Shown: positions 28,801-37,585, counted from the stretch's first letter. The stretch is DNA of 64,000 bases from SAR324 cluster bacterium (GCA_028282885.1 JANQGX010000038.1:1-64000), one strand, 5' to 3'. Notes: generated from the letters alone by a model not told the origin. Numbers and translations: made by a program.

Positions 28801-29076
28801 CTGGCCCCCTTGATTTTCGAGACCAATTTTCAAGCTAAGTTTCTCATTCCCATGGCCATCTCTATTGCGGCCGGAGTCTGTTTCGCCACGATTCTGACAC
28901 TGGTGCTCATTCCCAATCTGTTTATGATTTTCAACGATTTCAGGAGACTGTTTCGTTTGATGAGAACCGGGGCTCTCCCCACCAGGGAAGAGGTGGAGCC
29001 GGCCAGAACGAGAAAGTCGGATCGACTGGCAGCCAGGGTTACCGATTCAACACCCTTATCCGGAAACACGGTTTAG
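25846..29076 (+). CDS. RND-family efflux permease (AcrB/MexB-like)
   Basis: 1076 residues, the usual length. The start is typical (MKELIATYARNRVFANILLF...), followed by a periplasmic porter loop, TM block 2-6, a second porter loop (about 560-865) and TM block 8-12. The proton-relay pair is present in GIVVDDAIVVGES (D397, D398), and the symmetric VVNDAIVLIERIN is in the second half. It exports compounds from periplasm or inner membrane using proton influx. The last 40 residues are a basic cytoplasmic tail. Substrate unknown; the linked cupin is an unusual partner. Confidence 0.93.
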   Translation: MKELIATYARNRVFANILLFLTILAGIVAAGSMVREFFPEFALDIITVSVVYPGANPEEVEEGISRKIESAIEGLEGIKEFTTRSSENLSFTTIEVEDGYDANDILDSIRTNINSISTFPVDAEKPIITNLTLKNSVMILSLSGNMSERRLKEWAENTKDEILLMPEVSQVTVFGIRDYEISLEVSEAKLRQYGLTFSQIISAVRRDNLNLAGGTIRTKGEEIRIRTIGRKYTGEELSKIVVVAKPTGEIITLDKVANINDGFTEEPIYATINGRRAVLVNIYKTREEDTLTITEAVGKYIERKQKQLPEGAVIGILYKTSDMLQDRINLLIKNGAIGLTLVFVILWLFLDLRLSFWAGMGIPISLAGGMVLLWGSGGTVNMISLFGFLMVLGIVVDDAIVVGESIFYHRSLGKPPMQAVVDGVTEVGMPVIAAVTTSIVAFLPLAYVGGIMGKFIAILPVVVIACLAVSLFECLILLPAHLSHLPDPNRKVKKRFFLLSWITSFHSLTSKGMEWFIVRVYTPALRKILRWRYVSLSLAISVLLITFGLIQAGIIKFQVFSEVDGFIMTAQVEFPNGTPIETTQQAIEDIEAALLRLAERTETKSGDPLLIDRLVLIGQSLGDNSSGPHLGGIIVTMLESEKRGIHSKDLRIAWEKEVGTIPGIKSITFGGMGGGPPGAPIEVWVQGHNLDEILAASDELINRLKKFEGVYQVKSDFSPGKNELRLELKPEARTLGLTVNDLASQVYSGYFGEDAVRIQRGRDDIRIKVRYTADERKKLSDFQHIRIRTQTGLEVPLLSVANISFSAGYSTITRTNGMRRVSVSAEIDSNKANANEISNTLISSFIPQLMKRYPGLHASFQGEKKRMAESFDTLFISYPLAMLGIFFIIATMFRSYAQPFIISFTIPFGLIGAIFGHLALGYDFSMMSVFGMVALAGVVVNDAIVLIERINENLAEGMDFIDAVVLGGARRFRAIFLTTISTAGGLAPLIFETNFQAKFLIPMAISIAAGVCFATILTLVLIPNLFMIFNDFRRLFRLMRTGALPTREEVEPARTRKSDRLAARVTDSTPLSGNTV

Positions 29077-29249
29077 GTTCTTAACCTGCTTCCACGGGAA
29101 ATCCTTTCGAACTGAGATTCTCCGCTCAATCGTCATCCCTATCGTTAAGAAGAATTTAGCTTTAGATATCAAGACAATCCTTTAAACTTTTCTCCGCAAT
29201 CTCGAAAAATCCCCTGCACGACGATTCCGCATTTCCTTGTTGTCAAACA

Positions 29250-29277
29250 TTGAAATTCCGGTGGATACTGCTATTAT
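29250..29277 (+). promoter_or_regulatory. Probable sigma-70-type promoter of galE
   Basis: TTGAAA at 29250-29255, a 16-base spacer and TATTAT at 29272-29277, about 55 bases before the galE start codon. The rest of the 255-base gap after the RND gene shows nothing further. Confidence 0.45.
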
Positions 29278-29331
29278 CACGAGATATGAATCACCAAAGA
29301 CCCGGTTGCAACCTGAAATCCATTCAATTCC

Positions 29332-30327
29332 ATGAAATCCATTCTAGTTATCGGTGGTGCCGGCTACATCGGCAGTCATGTCGCCCTGACCTTTCTTGAA
29401 GCCGGTTATGAAGTGACCGTGCTGGACAATCTTAGTTCAGGTCGTCAAATCAATCTGTTCAAGGAAGCTCGTTTTATCCATGCGGACCTGCAGAATCGGC
29501 ATGCACTCGCTGACGTATTTAAAGATCCTTATGACGGTGTTATCCATCTCGCGGCTCTGAAAGCGGCTGGCGAATCGATGATCGTACCTGAAAAATATGC
29601 TTCGCAGAATCTCAACGGGGCGGTCAATCTGCTGGAAGCACTATCCAATTCCCAAACCAGGATTGTCATCTTCTCCTCTTCGGCTGCGGTTTATGGGCTT
29701 CCACAATACCTGCCCCTGGATGAGCAACACCCTCTGAATCCCATCAACTTCTACGGATATACCAAACTTGAAATTGAACGACTTCTGGATTGGTTCTATC
29801 GCTTAAAGGGTATTCATTACGCCAGTCTCCGCTATTTCAACGCGGCAGGTTATGACACCAAAAGCCGGGTACAGGGATTGGAGCAAAATCCGGCCAATCT
29901 GATACCTGTCGTAATGGAAGTGGCAACCGGAAAAAGAGATGCTGTAGAGATATATGGCAACGACTATTCTACTCCGGACGGGACAGGGATCAGGGACTAC
30001 ATACATGTATCCGACCTGGCCCAGGCCCACCTAAAGGCTTTTCAATACGTGCTGGCCCAAGGAGAGTCTCTCACCGTCAACCTGGGGACGGGCACCGGTT
30101 GTTCGGTCACGGAAGTTGTTGAAGCTGCACGAAAAGCATCCGGAAAAAAGATAAAGGCCAATATCGTTGACCGCAGGCCGGGTGATCCTGCCGAACTCTA
30201 CGCTAAATCGGAAATGGCCTTCAAGCTTCTGGATTGGAAACCTGTCTTCAGTAGTCTTGATGTGATCGTCTCATCAACATGGAAAATCTACGAACTGCAT
30301 AGTCAAAAACAAAAACCGACTATCTGA
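29332..30327 (+). CDS. galE: UDP-glucose 4-epimerase
   Basis: 331 residues (typical 330-340). NAD-binding GGAGYIGSH at about 8-16, VTVLDNLSSG, the catalytic Ser in FSSSAAVYG and the YGYTK pair (Tyr-x-x-x-Lys), LRYFNAAGYD, and DYIHVSDLAQAH, all GalE hallmarks. It interconverts UDP-glucose and UDP-galactose for surface polysaccharide or galactose use. The ribosome site is weak. The helicase gene begins 14 bases later. Related epimerases with other sugars cannot be excluded from sequence alone. Confidence 0.92.
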   Translation: MKSILVIGGAGYIGSHVALTFLEAGYEVTVLDNLSSGRQINLFKEARFIHADLQNRHALADVFKDPYDGVIHLAALKAAGESMIVPEKYASQNLNGAVNLLEALSNSQTRIVIFSSSAAVYGLPQYLPLDEQHPLNPINFYGYTKLEIERLLDWFYRLKGIHYASLRYFNAAGYDTKSRVQGLEQNPANLIPVVMEVATGKRDAVEIYGNDYSTPDGTGIRDYIHVSDLAQAHLKAFQYVLAQGESLTVNLGTGTGCSVTEVVEAARKASGKKIKANIVDRRPGDPAELYAKSEMAFKLLDWKPVFSSLDVIVSSTWKIYELHSQKQKPTI

Positions 30328-30341
30328 TCTCTAACTCAGTC

Positions 30342-32732
30342 TTGAGAAACAACAATCTGCAATTTACTGATAACAACCTGAAGATCTCGGTCAGAGAACT
30401 GATAGAGCGTGTGTTAAAAACCGGTGATCTGAAAGGCGGTTTTGTCAGCCCCAAAAGGGCCCTGGAAGGGACGTACGGTCATCAAGCCGTACAGAGGCAA
30501 AGGGATGAGTCCTACAGGCGGGAGGTTCATGTCAGTCACCTGGTGGATGAGGAGTCGCTTGGATTGACGCTGGAAGTCAGGGGGCGGATTGACGGTGTGT
30601 TCAAGACAGACGACCTGTTTACCATAGAAGAGATTAAGACAACCTATAAAGAGCTGGCTGATATCGAACTGGATGAAGAGGGTCTTCATTTTGCCCAGGC
30701 CAAAACCTATGCCTTTCTGTTTGCTGAAAATTTCAAACAGCAGGAGATCGCTGTTCACCTGACCTACTACCAGATAAAAAAAAGGGAAACCAGGGTTTTC
30801 GCCAGATCCTTCACCTTCGCAGAGTTGGAGCGTTTTTTCAAAAAGATCGTGGAAACCTACCTGGAGAGTATCCGGGAATTATACGAATGGCAGGAGATTA
30901 GAAACAAATCGATACGTCATTTACCCTTTCCGTACCCTTCGTATCGCAAAGGACAACAGCAGTTTATCGACGAAGTCTCCGGGGCCATTAAAGACGGCAT
31001 TAACCTCTTTGCCCAGGCTCCAACCGGGCTGGGAAAAACCATGTCCGTTCTTTACCCCAGCATTAAAGCATTGGAACAGGAGTATTGCACCAAAGTATTC
31101 TACCTGACAGCGCGAACCACAACCCGGGAAGCCCCCGAGCAGGCCCTCGACGAGATGAGAAAACAGGGTCTGCGGCTCAAGTCAATTGTTATAACCGCCA
31201 AGGAAAAAACCTGTCTCCAGAAAGAGATGCTCTGCAACCCCGAAACCTGTGAATATCTCTTTAATTACTTCGGGAAGATTAGCGCCGCGGTCAGGGATAT
31301 TTACGCCTATGATCACTTCAACCGGGATATCATCGATAGCTGTGCCAGGGAATTTAAGGTCTGTCCTTTCGAACTGTCCCTGGATTTGTCTGTTTTAAGT
31401 GACTGTATTATCTGCGATTACAACTACTTCTTTGACCCCCAAATTCAATTGGTCCGCTATGAATCAGAGATAAGGCAACCTTACGTTTATCTCGTGGATG
31501 AGGCTCATAACCTGGTGGAGAGATCAAGAGGGATGTATTCCGCCAACCTGGATAAGCAGCACTTTCTGGCTTGTAAAAGACTGGTTGATAAAAAAACCTT
31601 TCCGGAGCTTCACCAATGCCTGACCACCCTCGATAAGACTCTACTGGATCTCCGGAAAAACGGATTTGAATCGGAGAAAAATGAAACAGCATCGAAAGAT
31701 ATTCCCGAAGAGCTGATCGACTATTTGACTGATTTTCTGGATCCTGCAGAGACCCTGCTCAGCGTAAGGGAACCGTTTCCCTTCCGGGATGCCCTGCTGG
31801 AGTTGTACTATCAGGTCAGCTTTTTCCTGAAAATTGCCACCCTGATGAAGAGATCGGATGCCTACGCCAGGATGATGACGCGCCATGGTAGCGATCTCAG
31901 AATTAAACTAAGCTGTCTTGATGCCTCAAAAATGCTCAGGGAGAAAACCGAAAAAGGACTTACCACGGTGTTTTTTTCAGCAACGCTCTCACCTTCTGAC
32001 TATTTTTTCGATCTGTTGGGAGGTGGTCGTTTGGATCGCACAGTTCAGCTCCCATCGCCTTTCCCGGTCGACAATCGTTGTCTCTGCCTCGTTGACAACA
32101 TCTCGACCCGCTACCGGGACAGGGCCAGAACCTATGACCAGATTGCTGATTACCTTTCTGTCTATAGCCACTTTAAAAAAGGGAATTATCTGATCTTCTT
32201 CCCTTCCTATCAGTATATGGAAGAAGTTTTTGTAAGATATCAAAAACTTGTCAGCGGAATTACCTTGATTAAGCAGGAATCACGCATGCGGGAGGACGAG
32301 AGGGAAGCCTTTATCGATGAGTTCGTTGAAGGGAGGAAGCAATCGCTGGTCGGTTTCGTGGTGATGGGGGGTATTTTCGGGGAGAGTATTGATCTCCCCG
32401 GAGAAAGATTGAACGGAGCAGCTATTATCGGTGTGGGGCTACCCCAAATCAACCTGGAGCGAAACCTGATCCGCCATTATCATGATGAGCTTTCCGGAAA
32501 CGGATTTCACTACGCCTATACCTATCCTGGTATGAACAAGGTACTTCAAGCGGCAGGCAGGCTGATCCGGTCAGACACCGATAAAGGCTCTTTGTTGCTG
32601 ATCGATGACAGGTTTGGTAATGCCCTGTATCGCAGGCTTTATCCCCAGGATTGGTCGCAATTGAACATTATCAGGGACAGTAAATCCCTGAGTGTTGTAC
32701 TGGATCAATTCTGGGATCCCAGGGGCCGGTAA
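30342..32732 (+). CDS. DinG/XPD-type helicase with N-terminal PD-(D/E)xK nuclease-like domain
   Basis: 796 residues. N-terminal domain (about 40-180) shows a RecB/Cas4-like nuclease pattern: H48, D84 in GRIDGVF, and E97-x-K99 in IEEIKTTY. The helicase has Walker A QAPTGLGKT (about 225-233), a cysteine-rich insert (C291, C298, C303, C334, C341 among candidates) that probably binds a 4Fe-4S cluster, DEAH at 386-389, and motif VI QAAGRLIRSDTDKG. Expected to unwind DNA 5'-3' in repair, possibly with cleavage. Start is a TTG without a clear ribosome site; no in-frame ATG precedes the nuclease motifs, so the exact start is uncertain. Its stop is 7 bases from the convergent transaldolase gene. Confidence 0.85.
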   Translation: MRNNNLQFTDNNLKISVRELIERVLKTGDLKGGFVSPKRALEGTYGHQAVQRQRDESYRREVHVSHLVDEESLGLTLEVRGRIDGVFKTDDLFTIEEIKTTYKELADIELDEEGLHFAQAKTYAFLFAENFKQQEIAVHLTYYQIKKRETRVFARSFTFAELERFFKKIVETYLESIRELYEWQEIRNKSIRHLPFPYPSYRKGQQQFIDEVSGAIKDGINLFAQAPTGLGKTMSVLYPSIKALEQEYCTKVFYLTARTTTREAPEQALDEMRKQGLRLKSIVITAKEKTCLQKEMLCNPETCEYLFNYFGKISAAVRDIYAYDHFNRDIIDSCAREFKVCPFELSLDLSVLSDCIICDYNYFFDPQIQLVRYESEIRQPYVYLVDEAHNLVERSRGMYSANLDKQHFLACKRLVDKKTFPELHQCLTTLDKTLLDLRKNGFESEKNETASKDIPEELIDYLTDFLDPAETLLSVREPFPFRDALLELYYQVSFFLKIATLMKRSDAYARMMTRHGSDLRIKLSCLDASKMLREKTEKGLTTVFFSATLSPSDYFFDLLGGGRLDRTVQLPSPFPVDNRCLCLVDNISTRYRDRARTYDQIADYLSVYSHFKKGNYLIFFPSYQYMEEVFVRYQKLVSGITLIKQESRMREDEREAFIDEFVEGRKQSLVGFVVMGGIFGESIDLPGERLNGAAIIGVGLPQINLERNLIRHYHDELSGNGFHYAYTYPGMNKVLQAAGRLIRSDTDKGSLLLIDDRFGNALYRRLYPQDWSQLNIIRDSKSLSVVLDQFWDPRGR

Positions 32733-32739
32733 TCCGGAT

Positions 32740-33402
32740 CTAATTCCCCGCGGTTGCGTCCCAGGCGTCGGCAAAAATCTTCAAACCCTTGTCCGTAAAA
32801 GGATGCTCAAAACTGTCCTTAAATACAGCCAGGCCTGCAGTGACAATATGAGCTCCCATGGCTGCATAGGATGCAATCTGACTCCCGTTCCTGACCGCCG
32901 CCACAATCACTTCCGTTTCAAAACCAAAGTTCTCGTAAGCAAGGAGAATCTCCTCCATAAAGGTCTGACAATCCACCCCGGTTGCCTCCTGCCAACCGAT
33001 AAAGGGAGAAGCAAACCTGGCCCCGATTCTTCCGGCTTGCAAGGCTTGGGAAGAGGTGAAAATCAAGGTTACATTGGTGCGAATCCCTGCCTCTTCCAGT
33101 TTTTTAGCCGCTATCAGTCCCTGTTCATTACAGGGAATCTTGATCACAAAATTAGGCGAAACAGCGGATATTTCCTTTCCCGCCGCAATCATATCTTCCG
33201 CCTTCTCCAGATGAGGGTTGACCTCCACTGAAATTGGGAACTCCTTACCTTTGAACTCCTCAGCCAGTTCATTTATCACCGTCATCTGGGGTTTCCCCGA
33301 CTCTTTAATATGCCTGGGATTGGTTGTTACACCATCAATCCCGTAGTTTTCATATGCGTATCGAATCTCATCGATTTTTCCCGAATCTAAAAAATATTTC
33401 AT
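32740..33402 (-). CDS. Fructose-6-phosphate aldolase / small transaldolase family
   Basis: 220 residues, the exact length of E. coli FSA; an open frame further upstream would add 34 residues, but the ATG at 33402 has GGGAG five bases before it and gives the family start MKYFLDSGKIDEIRYAY. Catalytic Lys88 in NFVIKIP forms the Schiff base; D6 and N28 (GVTTNPRHI) are the conserved partners. It cleaves a ketose (or ketose phosphate) to dihydroxyacetone plus an aldehyde, or transfers the three-carbon unit. It is driven by a promoter carrying an operator shared with the gntR gene and the operon starting at 41630, so it belongs to that regulon. Natural substrate unknown. Confidence 0.88.
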   Translation of the reverse strand: MKYFLDSGKIDEIRYAYENYGIDGVTTNPRHIKESGKPQMTVINELAEEFKGKEFPISVEVNPHLEKAEDMIAAGKEISAVSPNFVIKIPCNEQGLIAAKKLEEAGIRTNVTLIFTSSQALQAGRIGARFASPFIGWQEATGVDCQTFMEEILLAYENFGFETEVIVAAVRNGSQIASYAAMGAHIVTAGLAVFKDSFEHPFTDKGLKIFADAWDATAGN

Positions 33403-33563
33403 ACCATCTCCCTGTCTGTTCTCCAATTGCACAACTAGAATATTTTGCCAAAATTCCAACCTATGCCCGATCTCCAACAATGAAAAAAAAGTGTGGTATC
33501 CCACAACAAAGACAGATTTGGTAGGAGTCAGAATTTCGGTTTGCTAAAGGTGTCTATACTTTT

Positions 33564-33594
33564 GTCTTATATAATATATATGTTTTATTGACAA
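33564..33594 (-). promoter_or_regulatory. Transaldolase promoter with GntR operator
   Basis: Minus strand: -35 TTGTCA (33589-33594), 17-base spacer, -10 TATAAG (33566-33571). The motif GTCTTATATAATATATAT (plus-strand reading, 33564-33581) covers the -10 and spacer and matches the site at 41663-41680 in 17 of 18 bases, so a repressor bound here would block the promoter. Confidence 0.6.
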
Positions 33595-33725
33595 GATTTT
33601 TCCAGGTTTGATCCTTATCATAATCGATAAACAGGGGTAAAATGTTTGACTTTATTGTTCGCGTTGACCGTCAGCAAATTACAAATCCCGTTATTGATTT
33701 CCGGAATTGCATCCGGTATTCTGTC

Positions 33726-33750
33726 AATTCTTATATTAGATATAAGAATT
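33726..33750 (+). promoter_or_regulatory. GntR operator: perfect 11-bp inverted repeat upstream of gntR
   Basis: AATTCTTATAT (33726-33736) and ATATAAGAATT (33740-33750) are exact reverse complements around TAG. The site overlaps a possible -10 (TTATAT, 33731-33736; TTGCAT 18 bases upstream) and lies about 80 bases before the regulator start, which fits autoregulation. Confidence 0.65.
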
Positions 33751-33829
33751 ATCATTAAAGATTCACATGCAAGTTTAGCCAGGCAGGTCGATAATCCCTG
33801 GATTGCGTAATCAATTAATAAAAGAAAAG

Positions 33830-34555
33830 ATGAGTTCTTCCCCGGGCTTGAATTACCAACCGCTCTATAAACAAATTAAATCACTCATTCTGCAGCGAGT
33901 TCTTGACGGGACCTGGCCTCCCGGGACCTCCCTCCCCAGTGAGCAGAAACTGGGCAAGGAGTTTGGTGTCAGCCAGGGGACGATTCGCAAGGCATTAGAC
34001 GAAATGACGGCAGAGAACATCTTCGTCCGTAAACAGGGGAAGGGAACATTCATTTCACAACATTCGGCAACACGTTCCCTTTTTCACTTCTTTCATATCA
34101 TCAGCAATGATGGAAAAAGAGCCATGCCGGACAGCAAGGTGATCAGGGTAATCCGAACCCGGGCAAACAAGAGAGAGCAAAAAAAGCTCAACCTGAAAAA
34201 CGGAGACAAGGTCATTCGTATCAAAAGGGTTCGCTATCTGGATAACAAACCGGTAATACTGGAGCAGATATCACTGGCCACCGAAATTTTCGGTGACTTG
34301 GGCAAGGATCAGGAGATCCGCAACACCCTCTATGAGATATACGAATCGCAATATGAAGTAAAGGTGATGAAGGCAATCGAACACTTACGGGCAGTTAGAT
34401 TGAAAAAAGAGGACGCCGCCCATCTCGGGCTGACCTCAGGAACACCCGTTCTGGAGATTGATCGTCAGGCCATCGCCCTGGATAAACGCGCTGTAGAATG
34501 GCGGCTCAGTTATGTCGATACCAAAAACTATTACTATTTATCCGAGTTAACCTGA
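33830..34555 (+). CDS. GntR-family regulator, HutC/UTRA type
   Basis: 241 residues. Winged helix at about 8-75 (PLYKQIKSLILQRVLDG, LPSEQKLGKEFGVSQGTIRKAL, RKQGKGTFI) and a UTRA ligand domain (about 85-235, KVIRIKRVRYLDNKPVILEQ, GTPVLEIDRQA), as in HutC, NagR and FarR. The ATG at 33830 is preceded by AAAGAAAAG; a TTG at 33803 would add nine residues. UTRA regulators are released from DNA by a pathway sugar or acid. Proposed targets: the three related sites at 33564-33581, 33726-33750 and 41663-41680. Confidence 0.9.
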   Translation: MSSSPGLNYQPLYKQIKSLILQRVLDGTWPPGTSLPSEQKLGKEFGVSQGTIRKALDEMTAENIFVRKQGKGTFISQHSATRSLFHFFHIISNDGKRAMPDSKVIRVIRTRANKREQKKLNLKNGDKVIRIKRVRYLDNKPVILEQISLATEIFGDLGKDQEIRNTLYEIYESQYEVKVMKAIEHLRAVRLKKEDAAHLGLTSGTPVLEIDRQAIALDKRAVEWRLSYVDTKNYYYLSELT

Positions 34556-34738
34556 AAATCGCCTGTCAATCCACACTATGGCGTGTTAAAGTCAAACTAT
34601 TAACGGGTAAAACTAGCATAACGAGTAAGACTCCACCCGGGAAAACATTGGCCTGCAATTGAAACCAAGCACCTCTTTCCGATACCCGGTAGGGAATCGA
34701 AGCCCCCTGCTAAACCCGAAGTAAGAAAAAAGGATCCC

Positions 34739-36085
34739 ATGGAAATAAGAAAACCCCGTATCGGCGTTGTTTGTATGGCCAGAACCACATTCGATATTCC
34801 CTTTGCCGAGGAGACTGTCAATCTGGCCTGGAACAATCTGCAAAACCTGGAAATTGAGTTGATCGGAACCCGGACCCTGTTATGCGATAAAGAAGCTGTT
34901 GAGGATGCCGTAGCCCTTTTCCGGCAGGATACGCCCGATGCTCTGCTAATCCTGCAAGTCACCTTCACCGATGCGGCGATGACCGTTGAACTGCTTAAAC
35001 AGACCAAATTACCGGTATTGATCTGGTCTTTCCCCGAACCGAGGGATGGTGACCGGTTACGGCTAAATGCACTCTGTGGTTCCAACCTGGCATCCCATGC
35101 CCTGGGGAAAGCCGGTATCAAGTTTGACTACCTGCACCAAAAACCGGAGAGCAAAGAGGCAGCAGTAAAAGTTATTTCCTTTGCCAGATCTGCAATGGCT
35201 GTGCGGCTGCTCTCCCAATCCAGGTTGCTGGTAATAGGAGATCATCCTGACGGCTTTGATACCTGCGAATTTGATGCACCTCTTCTCAAAGAATGGTGCG
35301 GGCTGGAAGTCGAAAAACAGGACATTCTCCCCTTTCTGGAAAAAGTCTCATCTGTTCCCGACAGTGATATCGAAGACATACATGCACGTGTGGACGGGCA
35401 GGTCAGCAATCTTAAAGAGCTTGAACCCGAGTCCCTGAAGAAGAGCTTTAAAGTATATAAATCACTGAGGGATGAGGCCCTTGAAGGCAATTTCGATGCT
35501 TTGGCAGTTCGATGCTGGCCCGAGTTTTTTACCGAATTGGGCTGTGCGGCATGTGGCCCCATGTCCATGATGACCGAAGATAAAACTCCCTGCGCCTGCG
35601 AAGCTGATCTATACGGGGTGTTGACTTCACTCGTATTGCAGTATACCAGTGGAACATCGGTGTTTTTGGCCGATCTGGTAGACATCAACCCCGACGATAA
35701 CACCGGTGTCTTCTGGCATTGCGGATTGGCCCCCCTGTCCATGGCCGATCCTGTGGTCGAGGTTCGAGCCACTATTCACACCAACCGCAAAATGCCTTTT
35801 CTGTATGAGTTCACTCTCAAACCCAGCACCATCACCTTTATGCGCATCAGCCAGGCTGAGAACAGGCAGAGATTAATCTTCGGCAAGGGAGAGGTCATCA
35901 GGGCTCCAATGAGTTATACCGGTACCTCCGGAGTTGTGCGATTTGAAAAACCTGCCGGGGAGGTCTTTTCAGCAATCATGGAGAAAAAGCTGGAGCACCA
36001 CTATTCAATCGTTTATGGAGATTATGAATCCGAACTTCGTACCATAGGAAGATTATTGGATATTCCGGTGGAAAAAATAACCTGA
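34739..36085 (+). CDS. L-fucose/L-arabinose isomerase-family protein
   Basis: 448 residues, with the family's C-terminal pattern: VRCWPEFF, CACEADLYGVLTSLVLQYTSG and SVFLADLVDIN, in which the Glu of CEAD and Asp of LADL are the likely metal ligands, plus a later WHCG His. Members interconvert aldoses and ketoses with Mn2+. It is shorter than classical FucI (about 590), so it belongs to the diverse L-fucose-isomerase-like group and its sugar cannot be named. Ribosome site AAAAGGA four to five bases upstream. It follows the regulator and precedes a sugar-dehydrogenase gene, and would supply the ketose for the transaldolase (inference). Confidence 0.8.
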   Translation: MEIRKPRIGVVCMARTTFDIPFAEETVNLAWNNLQNLEIELIGTRTLLCDKEAVEDAVALFRQDTPDALLILQVTFTDAAMTVELLKQTKLPVLIWSFPEPRDGDRLRLNALCGSNLASHALGKAGIKFDYLHQKPESKEAAVKVISFARSAMAVRLLSQSRLLVIGDHPDGFDTCEFDAPLLKEWCGLEVEKQDILPFLEKVSSVPDSDIEDIHARVDGQVSNLKELEPESLKKSFKVYKSLRDEALEGNFDALAVRCWPEFFTELGCAACGPMSMMTEDKTPCACEADLYGVLTSLVLQYTSGTSVFLADLVDINPDDNTGVFWHCGLAPLSMADPVVEVRATIHTNRKMPFLYEFTLKPSTITFMRISQAENRQRLIFGKGEVIRAPMSYTGTSGVVRFEKPAGEVFSAIMEKKLEHHYSIVYGDYESELRTIGRLLDIPVEKIT

Positions 36086-36116
36086 AAAAGAGCCCACCTC
36101 TTCAAATAACTGTGCC

Positions 36117-36395
36117 ATGACCACCAATGCTGTTTTCCCACCAACACCTATCAAACCGATCAGCGGAATTCAGACCGGTATCTTCACACTGATGAGGATT
36201 ATTCTATTCAGACCCCATGAGACTGAACTGAGAGAGTATAGAGGCTATAATCCCGGAGGTGTTACCTTTTCATGCGGTGAAGGATATCGTCATCTTCCCG
36301 ATCGTCTTCTTTCCGCAATTGAGCTTTTGTCACTCCCTTGTCGGGGCTTTCGATTTAATCAGGAGTATCATTCCATATTTGAGAAGTTAAGATGA
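36117..36395 (+). CDS. Small hypothetical protein between isomerase and oxidoreductase
   Basis: 92 residues, not recognised. The stop overlaps the next start codon (ATGA at 36392-36395), the gap behind the isomerase gene is only 31 bases, and without it the operon would hold a 306-base empty stretch; these favour a real gene. An internal ATG at 36192 would give a 67-residue form starting MRIILFRPHETE. The ribosome site is weak, so it may be a chance frame. Confidence 0.35.
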   Translation: MTTNAVFPPTPIKPISGIQTGIFTLMRIILFRPHETELREYRGYNPGGVTFSCGEGYRHLPDRLLSAIELLSLPCRGFRFNQEYHSIFEKLR

Positions 36396-37585
36396 AAAAA
36401 GGTAAAGAAATAAAAAGCAGGCTTTTCGCTGCAAGTCCGATATTCAATTACGTGCCCCAAGAGGACAGGTATCTGTCCGTGGCTGAAGAGAGGGAGTTTA
36501 AATTCAATGTCATCGGCACCGGCATCATGGGCCAGGAACATATCCGGATCACCCTGTTGGAAGGCCGGGCGGATGTTAACGGCATTTATGATCCAAATCC
36601 GGGAAGCATAGAGGCGGCAAAACAAAACCTGGCAATGGTGGCTCCGGGGAAGGAGCTTGCTGTTTATGAAACTCTGGAGCAGGCCTGTAATGATCCGGAG
36701 GTTGACGCCCTGATTATTTGTACTCCGAACTATTCGCATATTGATGTGGTTCGAATCGCTGCAAAATCGGGTAAGCATATTCTCCTGGAAAAACCCATGG
36801 CGACGACAATATCAGATGCGGCTGAAATCACCCGAATTGCCGGGAATTATCCCGCCGTGTTTCAAATCGGGCTTCAGTACAGATACAAGGCAATGTGTGT
36901 GGAGGCGATTCATGAAGCCTTAAAACGAAAATCACTGGGTGATATCAAACTGATACACATCATGGAACATCGGCTTCCTTTCCTGGATAAAGTCAACCAA
37001 TGGAATAAGTTTTCAGAATTATCGGGAGGCACCCTGGTTGAAAAATGCTGTCACTATTTTGACCTGATGAACCTGTTTGCCCAGTCAAAGCCATTGGAAG
37101 TCTATGCAACCGGCAGCATGGCCGTCAATTTTCTGGAATTTGAACACAACAATCAAAAATCCGATATTCTCGATAATGCCCTTGTCAGCGTGACATACGA
37201 GAACGGAATTCGGGCCAGCCTGAACCTATGCATGTTCTCACCCTTGTTTTACGAAGAACTGGTTCTTTGCGGCGACCGGGGTCGCTTGAGAGCCTGGGAG
37301 TGTGAGGATTTTCTACCCGGTGAAAGGCTGAAAACCAGCATGGAGGTCATGACAGGAGAGGGGAAACCTTCAAAAGTGATCAAACCCGTTTACCCGACCT
37401 ATATCGAAGTCAGCGGACACAATGGCGCCACTTTTTACGAGCATGTCAATTTTGTGGACAATATCAAAGGAGATTCTACAGACACAGCCACCGTGGAAGA
37501 AGGTTACTGGTCAATCGTCGTGGGAACTGCGGCGGAAATGTCAGCCCGTTCCGGACAGCCGGTGAAAATTGCGGATCTGATATAG
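36392..37585 (+). CDS. Gfo/Idh/MocA-family sugar or inositol dehydrogenase
   Basis: 397 residues. After an unusual 36-residue leader comes the Rossmann fold (FNVIGTGIMGQEHIR), then DALIICTPNYSHIDVV, the catalytic Lys in LLEKPMA and a C-terminal domain with GGTLVEKCCHYFDL, whose His is the expected catalytic residue. The family oxidises or epimerises sugars and cyclitols with NAD(P). It closes the plus-strand operon of the island and converges with the aldehyde oxidoreductase operon. Confidence 0.88.
   Translation: MKKGKEIKSRLFAASPIFNYVPQEDRYLSVAEEREFKFNVIGTGIMGQEHIRITLLEGRADVNGIYDPNPGSIEAAKQNLAMVAPGKELAVYETLEQACNDPEVDALIICTPNYSHIDVVRIAAKSGKHILLEKPMATTISDAAEITRIAGNYPAVFQIGLQYRYKAMCVEAIHEALKRKSLGDIKLIHIMEHRLPFLDKVNQWNKFSELSGGTLVEKCCHYFDLMNLFAQSKPLEVYATGSMAVNFLEFEHNNQKSDILDNALVSVTYENGIRASLNLCMFSPLFYEELVLCGDRGRLRAWECEDFLPGERLKTSMEVMTGEGKPSKVIKPVYPTYIEVSGHNGATFYEHVNFVDNIKGDSTDTATVEEGYWSIVVGTAAEMSARSGQPVKIADLI

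Noticed and set aside
27988..28833. 281-codon minus-strand frame inside the RND pump
   Set aside because: Antisense shadow of a well-conserved permease; composition rich in Gln/His/Gly without domain pattern.
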